From Cylindrobasidium torrendii FP15055 ss-10 (lineage: Eukaryota > Basidiomycota > Agaricomycetes > Agaricales > Physalacriaceae), in the NCBI GenBank assembly GCA_000934385.1, contig KN880453.1:124001-188000 (forward strand): a DNA stretch of 64,000 nt. The letters are read 5' to 3'. Under the pieces are notes generated by a model. That model was not told the origin of the DNA. It did no database searches and saw only the letters and a list, made by a program, of their open reading frames with translations. Shown one piece after another: positions 22,881 through 33,331 of the stretch. The stretch's first letter is position 1. Every line of letters starts with the position of its first letter. The position numbers and the translations under genes were made by a program.

Positions 22881-23829
22881 ATGGCTTCCTTGAACGTCTT
22901 TCGCATTGCGGGCGACTTTGCTCACTTTTCGTCCAAATGCATCCTGTTGTGGGCAATTCATCGTAACAAGAGCGCAGAAGGTGCGCATACTCAAATGCTC
23001 AAAACACGAGGCTCACAACCCCGCATTTAGGCGTTTCCCTTCTGACCCAGATCATGTACGCGTTCGTGTTCGTCACGCGATATCTTGACCTGCTCTATCG
23101 CTTCCTTTCCATTTACAACACGGCAATGAAGGTCTTCTACATCGCATCATCCTTGTACATTATCTTCGCCATGCTCAAGCTGTTCCCCTACACTCGCGAA
23201 AGCCATAAAGCGTGGGGTATCGGCATCATATCCACAGTCGCCTCTGCCGTCCTGGCCATCCCAATCCCGTTCATTACGTACGGCGGAAAATCCAGTTTCT
23301 TCTTCTACCTTCCGGAGGTACGTCTGACTGCCCACATTGGCGAACTACCACATGTCTAATGTGCGAAATTCAGATAACCTGGACGTTCTCCATCATTCTC
23401 GAGTCGATTTGCATCATCCCCCAACTCATTATTCTGCGCCAAACTGAAGTCCCGACCGTCATAGACTCGTTCTACCTTCTGGCGTTAGGATCCTACCGCG
23501 CCTTCTACATCCTCAACTGGATTTATCGGTGGGCAAGCGAAGGCTGGGTCGATCCTGTCGCCTTCATATTCGGCGTCATCCAAACCGCTCTATATGTCGA
23601 CTTCGCGTGGGTGTACTACAGTCGCCAGCGCATCAAACTGCGCGGCGGCGCCCTTGTTGACGGACAGGACTTCGGACGAGGGTGGCTTGTCAGATGGATA
23701 GTTGGGAAAGATAGCACGGAGCTCGAACAGGGCGATGCAGACGGTATCTTCGACGCAGATGTCGAGGAAGGCCGACGGGATGGCACCATCGCGTTGCCAC
23801 CAGACCCGTCAGGCGCGCGACCAAGTTAG
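22881..23829 (+). CDS. ERD2: ER lumen protein retaining receptor (HDEL/KDEL receptor)
   Basis: Exons 22881-22980, 23031-23317 and 23374-23829 encode 280 residues with about seven hydrophobic spans. Diagnostic ERD2 segments are FRIAGDFAHFSSKCILLWAI, GVSLLTQIMYAFVFVTRYLD, LYRFLSIYNTAMKVFYI, WTFSIILESICIIPQL and SYRAFYILNWIYRW. The receptor binds C-terminal HDEL-type signals of escaped ER chaperones in the Golgi at low pH and returns them in COPI vesicles. The C-terminal tail after the last span is about 75 residues and acidic, much longer than the short Lys-rich tail of yeast or animal receptors; the COPI recognition motif is therefore not obvious. Confidence 0.95.
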
Positions 23830-24182
23830 AGCTGTCATTGGAAATGACAAACGGATAATGCCAAATACCAGTCGAAGCATATTGTAACACTCTGCCAATA
23901 GGACAATATCTTGTACACCATATACAATTACATTACAAAAGCCGAACGAACGAGTGACAGACTAGTAATGACAGGCGCTGGCTCTGAGATCAACGTCAAC
24001 ACGGAATAAGATAATAAAAACCAATAAGATAGAAATGCTAGACTGTCCCATACAAGGCTATCTGTAAATAGCGCATCCTCCCATGGTAGATCGTGAGATA
24101 ATGAAATAACAAGCACGCACAATCACTAGTAGTAGCTATAGAGTAGGATGGCAGCATAAAGGAAAATAGCAGGATGTGAGGA
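23830..24182. other. Intergenic region between convergent genes
   Basis: 353 bp of AT-rich sequence between ERD2 and the C2H2 factor, most likely both 3' UTRs. No other element seen. Confidence 0.55.
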
Positions 24183-25433
24183 TTAACCTCGATAGTTCCT
24201 GTGTACCCGCATGTGTTGGCCAAGATTGTCGTGGCGGCTGAATGACTTGTCGCAACCTGGAAAGGGACATTGATGCGCTGCGGTGGATAGTAAGGACTTG
24301 AGTACGGAGACGAAAATCGAAGGAAACTCACGTTTCTCGTGGGTGTGGATGCTACGAATATGTCTTTTAAGGTGCTCGCCGCGCGCAAAGCACTTGCCAC
24401 ATCCGGGGACGACGCAGGTGTGAGTACGAGCCGTCGACTTCTCTCCGGTGTATTTGATTTCCTGGTCGACATTGGTAGGGACGCGCCGTCCACGCGACTT
24501 CTTTGTCAGGTTGGGCACAGGGACTGGGGTCGGCATAGCGCCGGGGGGACGAGGGCGTACAATCTCCAGAGACCCCGTCGTCGAAATTGTGTCCTCGCTA
24601 CCACGGCGCGGGCGGACAGCGTCGTAGGAACAGTCATATGGAGCATAACGCTGCCTCGATGCTGGTGCGGAGCCCGTTCTGCGAGTCGGGCGGCCCAGGT
24701 AGTCTGGGTCATTGTCGTTGTAGTCTGGGTCGTCCGCATCGTCATCGTCATCGTAGAATGACCTGGTCGAGTTCCCCCCGGGGCTGCTTGTGGCATACGG
24801 GCTGTGCTGCCGACCACCAGTAGGACTTTCGCTATGTGAGACCAGGGGTAGTATGCCAGAAACCTCACGGGGGTCGCATCCCGACGAGGGCGATGCAGAG
24901 CTCCTGGAGTATGGATCCTGGGGGAACGGAGAGGTCGACAGTCTGGACGGATAAGGAGCACCATTCCCTGGGTTGAGAGGGGGAGCGGTGTAATACGGGC
25001 TTGAGTACGACGCGGGTTGCAGCGCAAGTGATGGGGCAGACATTGTGAGACCATAAAGATTAGAGCGACCATGGGTACCATGGAGGGAGTGGTGCATCTG
25101 TGGCTCGAACTCAACTGCTCGGGCGTCCGAAGTGTTCATCCTCGCCTGAGACATCGAAAAATCATAGCCATGGGCTGCCAACTCCCAATCATGGTGTGGC
25201 TGGTCCCTGCGTGTCTGCGGCCATTGGCTGTACTGTGAATAATAGGAGCCAGTAGTGTCCTGCTGTGGGTAGCCTTGGTCGTGGCGGACAGAAGATGTGT
25301 GGGAAGATGACCCAGAGAACAACGTTGCCGATGGTCCAGTGGCATTATCGTCGAAGATGGGTGAGGCAGACAAATGGGACGAATGAGCGTGGAAGTTAGG
25401 CACTGGGCTATAGGCTGATGTTGGGGAGGCCAT
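24183..25433 (-). CDS. C2H2 transcription factor with two C-terminal fingers (Msn2/Seb1-like layout)
   Basis: Two exons, 24332-25433 and 24183-24277 (intron of 54 nt), give 398 residues. A long Ser/Pro/Tyr-rich N-terminal region with an acidic run (DDDDDADDPDYNDND) is followed by two fingers at the very end: CVVPGCGKCFARGEHLKRH with IRSIH, and CPFPGCDKSFSRHDNLGQH with MRVH. The splice joins HEK to PHQC, recreating the conserved linker; read-through instead gives an insertion that breaks it. C-terminal finger pairs with R-x-E-H-L-x-R and R-x-D-N-L-x-x contacts are typical of stress-response regulators binding AGGGG-type elements in yeasts. Assignment to a specific regulator is inference. Confidence 0.85.
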   Translation of the reverse strand: MASPTSAYSPVPNFHAHSSHLSASPIFDDNATGPSATLFSGSSSHTSSVRHDQGYPQQDTTGSYYSQYSQWPQTRRDQPHHDWELAAHGYDFSMSQARMNTSDARAVEFEPQMHHSLHGTHGRSNLYGLTMSAPSLALQPASYSSPYYTAPPLNPGNGAPYPSRLSTSPFPQDPYSRSSASPSSGCDPREVSGILPLVSHSESPTGGRQHSPYATSSPGGNSTRSFYDDDDDADDPDYNDNDPDYLGRPTRRTGSAPASRQRYAPYDCSYDAVRPRRGSEDTISTTGSLEIVRPRPPGAMPTPVPVPNLTKKSRGRRVPTNVDQEIKYTGEKSTARTHTCVVPGCGKCFARGEHLKRHIRSIHTHEKREFPSIFVSVLKSLLSTAAHQCPFPGCDKSFSRHDNLGQHMRVHRNYRG

Positions 25434-25941
25434 GATGGGAAAGAAAGAGATTATGCACTAGCGGCGCCGTATATGTTTATATGATCTTGGAAGCGATCGG
25501 CCCCCGTCGCAAATAATGACGAATGACAGAAGAATGGTAGGTCCACTCACGATCATGCCGAAAATTGTTGGTTATTGTAGCTCGAAAGACCTGTTTGGAC
25601 GTTGCATCGAAGTGAAAGGGAAGAGGCCTTGTTCGCCATTCATCACCACGACCACGAGTCCATCATTACGGCTCTATTGATAATTTTACCTTTAACCTCG
25701 TGAGAAAATCACGGCTACAATCAAGCGTGCCTTACTCCGACCATCGTCCAAATGCGGGCGAAATTACACCGCTCGACCTAGAAAAGGAATTTGTCTGGGA
25801 ATATCCGGAGACCTGTGGTGAGCGGGCGTGCTGGCTGCTACCACTACCAAATTCCTCAACATATAATCGTTGTTATCGCCGAGATCTTTATTCAAACATC
25901 AAGACAAGTTTATCACCGAGTCATTCAGAATGATATTGTAA
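25434..25941. other. Intergenic region upstream of C2H2 factor
   Basis: About 500 bp forming the promoter of the C2H2 factor and the 3' flank of the polo-box gene. No coding exon or repeat was found. Confidence 0.5.
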
Positions 25942-27702
25942 TTACACCGCATCCTCGAATAATTCTACAAAATCATTGAATGCTCCCATCCGTTCCCCAA
26001 TGGTTCGGTTCAAACGCTTATCGTGGAGGTTACACCTACGCACGCCGCGAATGTCAGAAAGTTGGGGTAGAGTCCAGAAGACAGACGAACCGTGTGGTAT
26101 TTCCGGAGCTGTCAAGTAGCTGTACCCAGCCCTCGTCGACATCGACATCTAACACAGCACCGTCAATGAACATAATCTTATACTGACCACCCAAGGAAGT
26201 GCGAAGACACTGTCGTATACACCATCCCACCGCCGGGAGGAATCGTGCACAGGTCATAGCACCCTGCGCTTGGGATGAGCCAAGGGTACGGCTGGGGTGA
26301 TTAAGAGTAGAGACAAGCGCGCTTTGTAGAGAGGGGTCGACTCGAGTGGCGACAGACTGAAGTGGTGCCAGTTCTTTGGCACTGAAGCGTGATGTCGAGG
26401 TGGAGATTTTGGCAGGCCGGGGTGCAAGCTTGAGAGGGGGTAAAGTACTCGAAGACGATGTGAATATTTTCGCTCGAATGCTTGAGCGCCATAGAGGCTG
26501 TTCTGGGGATGCAAGATCGACGGAAGTGTTGATACCGCTATAGGACTCGCAGAGCTTTAGGAAACGCGACAGAGGAAGTAGGCCAGCTTTTTCCTCATGC
26601 TCAAGACGGCCTTGGTCAAGAGCAGACAAACTGTAGTCTGCAGAAAGGTGAGAGAACATTTGCTTATGCCACTCTTTCCCACGAGAGGTCGTAGTACAGC
26701 GTGCAACTTCGAGAGTCCCAGACTGTCGACAGAGGCGGAGGCGCATACGAGCGGAATCAGAGGTTTCTTCTCGAGACGTGTTGGATCCTCGAAGGAATAG
26801 AAGCTCGATGTCGGCTGCAGGCTCGTTGCTCATGAGAGTACATTTGATTCCTGGCTCGTGAAGGACCAGCTACACAGAACACACAGATGAGCTCAATCAA
26901 CTCAAGAAAGCGAGGGTTATCCACCTTTGGGGTGCGCGATTTGATTTTTGCCACGATCTCTGCGACATCGTTGAATGTCTTCCACAGCGGAATGGGCAAA
27001 GACGCGGTCGCATAATCGGCCGCAGGCTCAGCAAGACAACAAGGCGTAGAGAGATGGGGCGCGTCGTATATTTTGACCTGTTCGCGTAGGTGAGATGGTA
27101 CGACCGTTGAATGGAAGGGAAAACGGCAAGGCTGGGCGTACATGGGAACTATCCGCGCTCACAATGAACACTTGATCACCTGAATTCCCTCGTCGTCGCT
27201 CGCCCTCGCGAAAGTCAACAAGCAGAGATGAGGATGGGAGAATTGTCAGTTGTCCTTGCACAGTCTTGTGGGTCCGAGGCGGGAGTCCATTGGTATCGAA
27301 TGCGACGGGCCGCGGCGTGCCTATGGGCAGTATAGGCGCGCCGGAAACAACTGTTGGTAATTTTTGGAGGACCGCATCATTATCGTTAGAATAGGGTTGG
27401 GGAACAGGAGCGGTCTTTGAATGGCAAGGTGGTGCTAAGTGTCGCGGCGGAGGAGAGGAGGAAGCTCGTTCGTTGTCGGTATCGCCAGAAAGGAGATTTC
27501 GCCGGATTGGAAGGGGATCAGACACAACGCGTTTGCCTGTTGGGTTACTGTCTGTGGAGTCATCTAAAAGTCTTCGAAGGTCGTGGCCTCGCAGTGGACG
27601 GCTCGGATGGCGAGCCTTTCCAATATCAAGCGTCGAGAGAGAAGTCTGACCTGGGTGAGTTTGACTTGGGAATCTCTGGGATAACGCGTACGGGGTATCC
27701 AT
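25942..27702 (-). CDS. PLK4-type polo-box protein without a detectable kinase domain
   Basis: Exons 27142-27702, 26925-27077, 26087-26869 and 25942-26016 give 523 residues. After a Pro/Ser linker of about 145 residues, all three polo boxes of PLK4/SAK can be recognised. PB1 reads LTILPSSSLLVDFREGE, GDQVFIVSADSSHVKIYDA, and LPIPLWKTFNDVAEIVAKIK followed by SRTPK. PB2 begins at KCTLMSNEPAADIELLFLRG. PB3, near the end, has VGWCIRQC, GGQYKIMFIDGAVLDVDV and NTTRF, then RLNRTIGERMGAFNDF. Human PLK4 shares the ordering and several of these positions. In animals the cryptic polo box (PB1-PB2) dimerises and binds centriolar partners. No HRD, DFG or other kinase motif occurs in the 1.2 kb upstream on this strand. 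The last intron (70 nt, GTCTGT donor) is less certain than the others. Confidence 0.72.
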
Positions 27703-28895
27703 GCATGCTGTGGTCGAGGTCAAGACGTACAATGAGCACGTGAGGGCAATGAACATTTGTGACAGCATGAGCGTGTGACAACCGGTCACGCACAGCAGGC
27801 GCCTGCGCGAGCAGAGCAGAGCTTTAGCAGACAGGGCTTTGGATTTCCTGGAACAGAAGAGAACTTGGCTTGTAGATATTGCCGTTTTCATTCGGAGAAA
27901 TAGACAACAAGACTTTCGAGGTACTTAGGAGTCCGTTGCTTTCAGTTCTGACTACTTACTATGTAACAGCTTCCTCTGAAGGATATCGGAGCCACAGCAT
28001 TGAACATTGTAACTCATATTCAGCTCTCAGTGGGCCCTGCGATCCGCAAATGTGTGGACAAACCGACGCTGAGCAGTGGTTCAATAGTAATACTGACTGT
28101 TCCCTGCTACCTCAGTGTGCCTTGGACACAAGTAGTACACACATTAATTACTGTGGTATATGTCCACATCTTTTGCAGTAGCATGCTATGTATGTGGTTA
28201 AAGTGGGTGAGTACATAGCAATTTCTAACTTACAATGTGCCACTGCATCAATCGATCACCAGCCAAATTCCAATGCGTCCGGAATCTGCCGCTTGCTGGC
28301 TGCCAATCAATGCCAGGAAATTTCCAATTGCGCATTGGAGGAATGAGTTGGAGGGTTGGCTATCCATGCATACTGATAGAAGGATCTCCTAGTCCATGAA
28401 TACACAGCGTAAGCCAAGGTTCAGTCATACTCCACCGTGTCTGTCGTATGCTCTGCACTTGCAATGGGCATGTATGGGCATGCTTCAGTGGGTCACAGGC
28501 AAAGGGAGGTGATGCAGTAGTGGCTCATCTACAGAGAACATCTGCGACGGCTCTGAGGATGGCAATCTAAAAAGCCGAGCGAGCATATGTTGGAAACGTC
28601 GCACTAGTTCGGGTTCCAGACCTTGAGTTTGGGACCACTCACTCTATCTTGATGCAGGGCTGGGTGGGTCTGGAACGTCCCGCCCTATCCGCATTAGTCC
28701 GACATCTCAAGTGCTATGCTCGGGCGCGCGGAAAGAGTCGGCGGGCAAGGCATTTAGTGTAGTGCTTCCGTTTCGATCCGTAGCTCATGCCAACCAAGAG
28801 CGCCGGATAATGGGAGTGCGAAAAGAATGGTTCCGATATGTTGTTTATTGCAAAGTAACCATGTTGCTGACCACAGCATAAGCAAGATGATATGT
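27703..28895. other. 1.2-kb non-coding region upstream of the polo-box gene
   Basis: The minus strand here should hold a kinase domain if the polo-box gene were full length, but no HRD, DFG or APE-like codons were found and every frame is stop-rich. A short in-frame extension (27703-27891) reads KSKALSAKALL, vaguely like the end of a kinase C-lobe. Two plus-strand open frames (27879-28181 and 28000-28218) resemble no known protein. Confidence 0.5.
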
Positions 28896-29364
28896 CTATG
28901 CAACCTTGGGGTAGAGCTCCTCCTTGGTGGAAACACCTGGTAAAGACATCTTAGTTAGCACTTTCCAACGGGGGAAACAGGGAGAACGCACCAAGCTCCT
29001 CCTTCACACCCTTGAGTTCCTCCAAGTACGCCTGGTACTGTGCTTTGTTCTCCACCTTCTCACTGACACCCTCGAAAATCCTGACCGCGGTAGCGTAGTC
29101 GTTGACACGGCGGGCGGCGCGGAGAGCAGCCTCGATGACGGCGACGCTGGGCACAAGATCGTGTGCAAAGCAGTTGTTGAGTCCGCGCTGGACCTCGAAT
29201 AGGTCTTCAGCGTTTTGGAAGAAGGTCACGTAGCGCTCGGAGAATTGCTCGAATGTTTCTTGAGCGTGGCCGTGGGCCCAGCGACGGGCGGCAATGGCGG
29301 CGGTGGGGCGCGCAACGGTGGTGCGGAGGGCAGGTCGGGAAGCAGCACGGAAGGCGGACAGCAT
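28896..29364 (-). CDS. COX6: Cytochrome c oxidase subunit 6 (Va family), mitochondrial
   Basis: Exons 28992-29364 and 28896-28936 give 137 residues. An Arg/Ala-rich presequence (MLSAFRAASRPALRTTVARP) precedes the mature domain: ETFEQFSERYVTFFQNAEDL, EVQRGLNNCFAHDLVPSVAV, IEAALRAARRVNDYATAVRI. The second exon supplies the end, GVSTKEELYPKVA, as in yeast Cox6. It is a nuclear-encoded structural and regulatory subunit of complex IV on the matrix side. It is divergent from a second mitochondrial gene, 145 bp between start codons. Confidence 0.95.
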
Positions 29365-29509
29365 GGTGAGTGTGTGGTCGCTGGTTGCGGTAAAGAAAAG
29401 AGAGATGATCCCGGTCCGGGCTACCGTATTTACGGGACCGGAGTTCGGATGGTAATTTGGCGCGCGCGTTCCTCTGACGACTCTCTTTACTCATTCTTCA
29501 ACGCCGACC
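29365..29509. promoter_or_regulatory. Bidirectional promoter of COX6 and Mit_KHE1-like gene
   Basis: 145 bp separate two start codons of mitochondrial protein genes, which suggests shared control. CCGGTCCGGG and GGGACCGGAG (about 29411-29442) form a GC-rich near-palindromic pair in the middle that could be a regulator site. Confidence 0.45.
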
Positions 29510-30504
29510 ATGGTTCGACCGCCCATGCTCAGAATTATTGCCGTGCCACTGCGGAGAGCAGCACCTTCAGCCTCTGTACCGCTCAAGTCACTTCCTCGGA
29601 TTATGACCTATTACCACTTCCAACTCAATCAAGCGCTTCCAGTCTCGCATACCAAGGGGTGGTCGGCACGGGCACTTTCTCACTGGGCGCAGAACAAGGC
29701 GGGAGATATCTGGGCTGGATTTGGGAAGAGCAAAGACGGCTCCTGGCAGGTATTCACACTGTCTATCACCACCCTTTTCCATGTCACCGAGTACTTCCCC
29801 TAGCTCAAACTTTTCCAATGGGGAGAGCGTATGGTGGACCGCATAGACTTTGAAGAGTTGGCACTCCAAAGCGTCGACCCTTCGCTTGGCCCGTCTCTCA
29901 CAGATCTGGCAGCAAAGCTCGAAGATAAAACGAAACCAGTCACCATCCCTCTTCTCTATGCGCCCTCTGTCATCTCTGCAGACTCTATTGCTGCTCAGCT
30001 CAAGGCGCTCGTGGAATACCGCATTCCCAAGCACAAGAAGCGTTTCTGGATATATGCCGTGGCTGCGCCGTTCACCGCGCCGTTCATGGTCATTCGTGCG
30101 CCTTTTTTCCTTGCTCCATGACGCAACTGACCCATTTTGAATTAGCCGTCGTACCCAACATACCGTTCTTTTTCTGTGTCTGGCGTGCATGGTCAAATTA
30201 TCGCGCGTATCGAGCATCTGAATACCTTCAAGCACTGCTGCTGGACAACAAGATAGTTGCAGAGTCAGATGGTAAACTCGACAACATCTATCACCGATAT
30301 CTACCCAAAGCCCTGCCGCCTCCCGAATCCAAAAGTTCGCAGGAGGAGCCCAAGCCTCCTTTCAACGACCAGCTCCTTCTGACGAGAGATGCGATACCTG
30401 TGATTCGGGAAACGTTTGAGCTGGATTCGAGTGCCGAGGGTGAAATGTATCGGGCGCTGGAGCAGGCGCGAGTCCGACCAGACCCTCATTCACAGAGTGC
30501 TTGA
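29510..30504 (+). CDS. Mitochondrial K+-H+ exchange-related protein (Mit_KHE1 family)
   Basis: Exons 29510-29749, 29804-30095 and 30146-30504 encode 296 residues. Family landmarks: MLRIIAVPLRRA and YYHFQLNQALP at the start, WAQNKAGDIWAGFGKSKDGS, RMVDRIDFEELALQSVDPSL, ALVEYRIPKHKKRFWIYAVA, then APFTAPFMVIP and NIPFFFCVWRAWSNYRAY. One or two hydrophobic segments sit around residues 150-190. The yeast relative YDL183c is an inner-membrane protein linked to potassium/proton exchange and matrix volume; direct transport has not been shown. Frame closure before each intron and restoration after it support both splices. Confidence 0.88.
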
Positions 30505-30999
30505 TTGAATAAGTTTATTATTGACTAAATAGTGCATACACGGACTGGGTGGATTAGACTTGTATGATAGGCACCCTAATACTGTAATGGCAATGTAAAT
30601 TTGCTTTTGAACGGGATATCTCTTTCGAATTGGCGGGTGGAAGCATTGGGCTACTTAGAAGAAACCACTTGGAATGGTGAAAATGTGGCACGGGGTTCGA
30701 TCGTTACCACAGTTCAAAGTCGAAGTTGAGAAGTAGCAACTAGTGATAGAGTTCAAAGGAACAATAATAAAATGTCTTGGACTACTATATAGATAGGTTG
30801 TAGATAGCAGCAAGGCCAAGGCCAGGCCATGACATAGCCGGGCAGTCCGGCTGATGGCGTTGTGATGCGTGGGACAAGTTTCGGTTGTCTCTTGCCCTCA
30901 CCTTCCTTCGTTTCGTTTTTTCGTTTTCTCTGCCCTTTGCGCGTCGTGGAGGCCCCGTCTATGCATTGACAGAGGCTATCCATTCATTCGCTTGGGTCT
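30505..30999. other. Intergenic region
   Basis: About 500 bp between two plus-strand genes, so 3' UTR followed by the promoter and 5' UTR of the next gene; pyrimidine-rich from 30896. No coding exon seen. Confidence 0.5.
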
Positions 31000-32741
31000 A
31001 TGTTACCGTTCACACGTGCCGGCGCGATTTACGTCTCACTCGTCCTGCTGGTTCTGGGACTCCCGCAAGCGGTCGCAGCAAAATGGAAGTTTAGATTCAA
31101 ATTCGACAATGTGACACAGTGCGAACCAGTCTCCATTTCTTTCCGTGGAAGCAAAGTCCCCGACGACTCGATTCCTGTTGCGCTCACTCTTCTTCCTCTC
31201 GACGGCCTTCCAACGACAATCAACATACCCAATGCGGCGGTCAACTCCTCAGGCGTATATGTCACATTCTTCCCACTCGCCGCAGGCACACAGTTCATCG
31301 CCTCCTTGGACAATATGGAAGGCGAGAGCGCCGCCAGGGTGTCGGATGTGTTCAAGGTCCTGGACTCGGATGATACCAGCTGTCTGCCAACCACAACTGG
31401 AAGCGAGGTCACCCCGTCGCCATTCACCGTTCAAGATCCCCTGGAACAATGTGGAAACCTCACGGTCGCGTACAACACCACAACGGCGCCAAGCGTTCGC
31501 ATCTTCCAGCCCAGGGGAGGCTCGCTGACGCTCAACCAAACGTCGGACGATCCAAAAGCAAAGGTCGCCACCTACCCAATGGTCGCATTCCGCCAGTCTG
31601 ATATCGTCCTGCTGTTCGAAGGCGGCGATAACCAAACATTCACCTCAGACTTGCTTCCAGGTAGGTCCTGCAACGCATAGTCATTCCTGATCTAACGTGT
31701 GCACAGTGGGTGGTGATGTGAGCAGTTCCGCGGATTGTTTCCCTCCGCAATGGTTCAACATCACCGACGAGGGCAAACCTAGTGATACAGCGACGCAAAC
31801 TGGCGCAAAGACAACGCTTTCCAGGTGCGTCACTGTGCCTTTAATTATCTTGTCTCCCTCTGATGTTCTATGGAAGACAAACCATCATCGGCATCAGTGT
31901 CTCATGCGGTCTCGTCGGCCTGATCGCTTTGCTCGTCGCTCTCTACATGATTCGTGAGCGGCGCGTACGGCGACGTAGGATGTTCATGGTCAACGGCAGC
32001 TCTGGCTACCCCTCCGAAACTGATGGTCGCCAATCTTACGGCTCAACAGAGAAAGTTCTCCCACGCGCAGCTCCTCCCCCAATCAACACTGGTTCTTCGT
32101 TCGGTCCGACAGGCTATCCCGAAGGCTTTGTCCAGAACCCGGCATACGCTACAGCTCAATATACGCCATCTGCGCGTAGCTTTGTTCGGGACAGCTTGGC
32201 ATCATGGGGAAACAAGATAGGCTCCCTAAGCCCCAAGAGCCGAGGTATGTCCATCTCGAGCAAGCGTACGGACTCGGGACTTCCGCCATTGGACATCGAG
32301 GGGATGCTCAACATGGCCTCGACCGAGCAATCAAACCCTGTAAGAACCCCAACAACCGCATCATCCTACGGCGTCCAAATTGAAGTACCGCCGTTCGATA
32401 TGGAGGAAGTTCGAGGAGCCAAGGAGACCCGCACACCGTTAACAGCGTCCTCCGTGGGTGGTTCAGAATTCCCTGCGCCGTATTCGCCTCCTCGCGCGCA
32501 CCTACGCCCTGGTGCCGATGTTCCCACGTCTATGACCTTGTCTGCGTTCTTCCCATCTGGTGTTGCCTCTCGGCCAGTGTCCAACTTCTCAACCACACTG
32601 GCCTCAGAGATTGGCGCGGGCTCGAGCGTGCGCGGCCTCCCTGCATCTCCTCGAACACACGTCCGACAGATGTCGTCCGTGGATAGCACGATGAGTGGTG
32701 GGGTCCGCCAGCCCACGAGATTGAGGAGCGACAGACAATAG
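31000..32741 (+). CDS. Type I plasma-membrane glycoprotein, sensor-like, function unknown
   Basis: Exons 31000-31660, 31707-31824 and 31877-32741 give 547 residues. A signal peptide (YVSLVLLVLGLPQAVAA) is followed by an extracellular domain of about 235 residues with many N-glycosylation sites (NVT, NSS, NLT, NTT, NQT, NIT) and few Cys. One span follows (TIIGISVSCGLVGLIALLVA), then a basic stop-transfer (RERRVRRRR) and a Ser/Pro/Thr-rich cytosolic tail of about 250 residues. The extracellular part contains CEPVSISF and QCGNLTVAYN repeats, suggesting two related beta-sandwich modules. The layout recalls fungal cell-wall sensors such as Wsc or Mid2, but no WSC domain is present. Confidence 0.8.
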
Positions 32742-33331
32742 TTCGAATTTTGGACAAGTTTCGCGGTATTGAATTGGGACTGGAAACGTACTGTATGTCT
32801 TTCTCGCCTGCCTGGTGCATGTTCTTCGTGCGGGTCCATATGTATTACTATTTTATATGTCCATATGTAGCTGCTGGCCTGCTTTATTTTCCAACGCCTG
32901 TTTAGGCGTCTTGGACTCCGCACGTCGTATACTTTACCCACAGGTTAGACATTGTCACTAAATGCGTGCAACTTCCTCAATCAAAAACACTCAATAATTG
33001 GGTACAGCAGCGCTTCGGACCACAGGAAAGCATCGCACAAGAACGACGAATACTGTGTTAGCCGTCAAGGAACATGAACCGAATCTATGGGCTCTCGTCG
33101 ACTTCGAAGTGATCTCATTATGAGGACAGCGACGTAGGATGGCAAGCCTCAAGGTCTTCTCGGGGATGGATAGTGTAGCAGCGGAAGCGTCATGTCTTCA
33201 GAACTATGGATTCTAGAAGTGATCAACCCTAAATTGCAGTAGATACCGGCGTATCAAGCCAGTCATTTGAGCAATATACATACGCTCCTACATTGTATCT
33301 ACCATAGATATCCCCGGACCAGATACTGTCC
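32742..33331. other. Intergenic region between convergent genes
   Basis: 590 bp between the glycoprotein and an MFS transporter that converge; likely 3' UTRs with no further recognisable element. Confidence 0.5.

Noticed and set aside
27879..28218. Plus-strand open frames of 100 and 72 codons
   Set aside because: No similarity, no splice-supported extension and no coding periodicity that stands out; they lie where kinase exons of the polo-box gene were sought on the other strand.
30685..30715. GGGTTCGATCG resembling a tRNA T-arm
   Set aside because: No cloverleaf could be built and the flanks do not pair.
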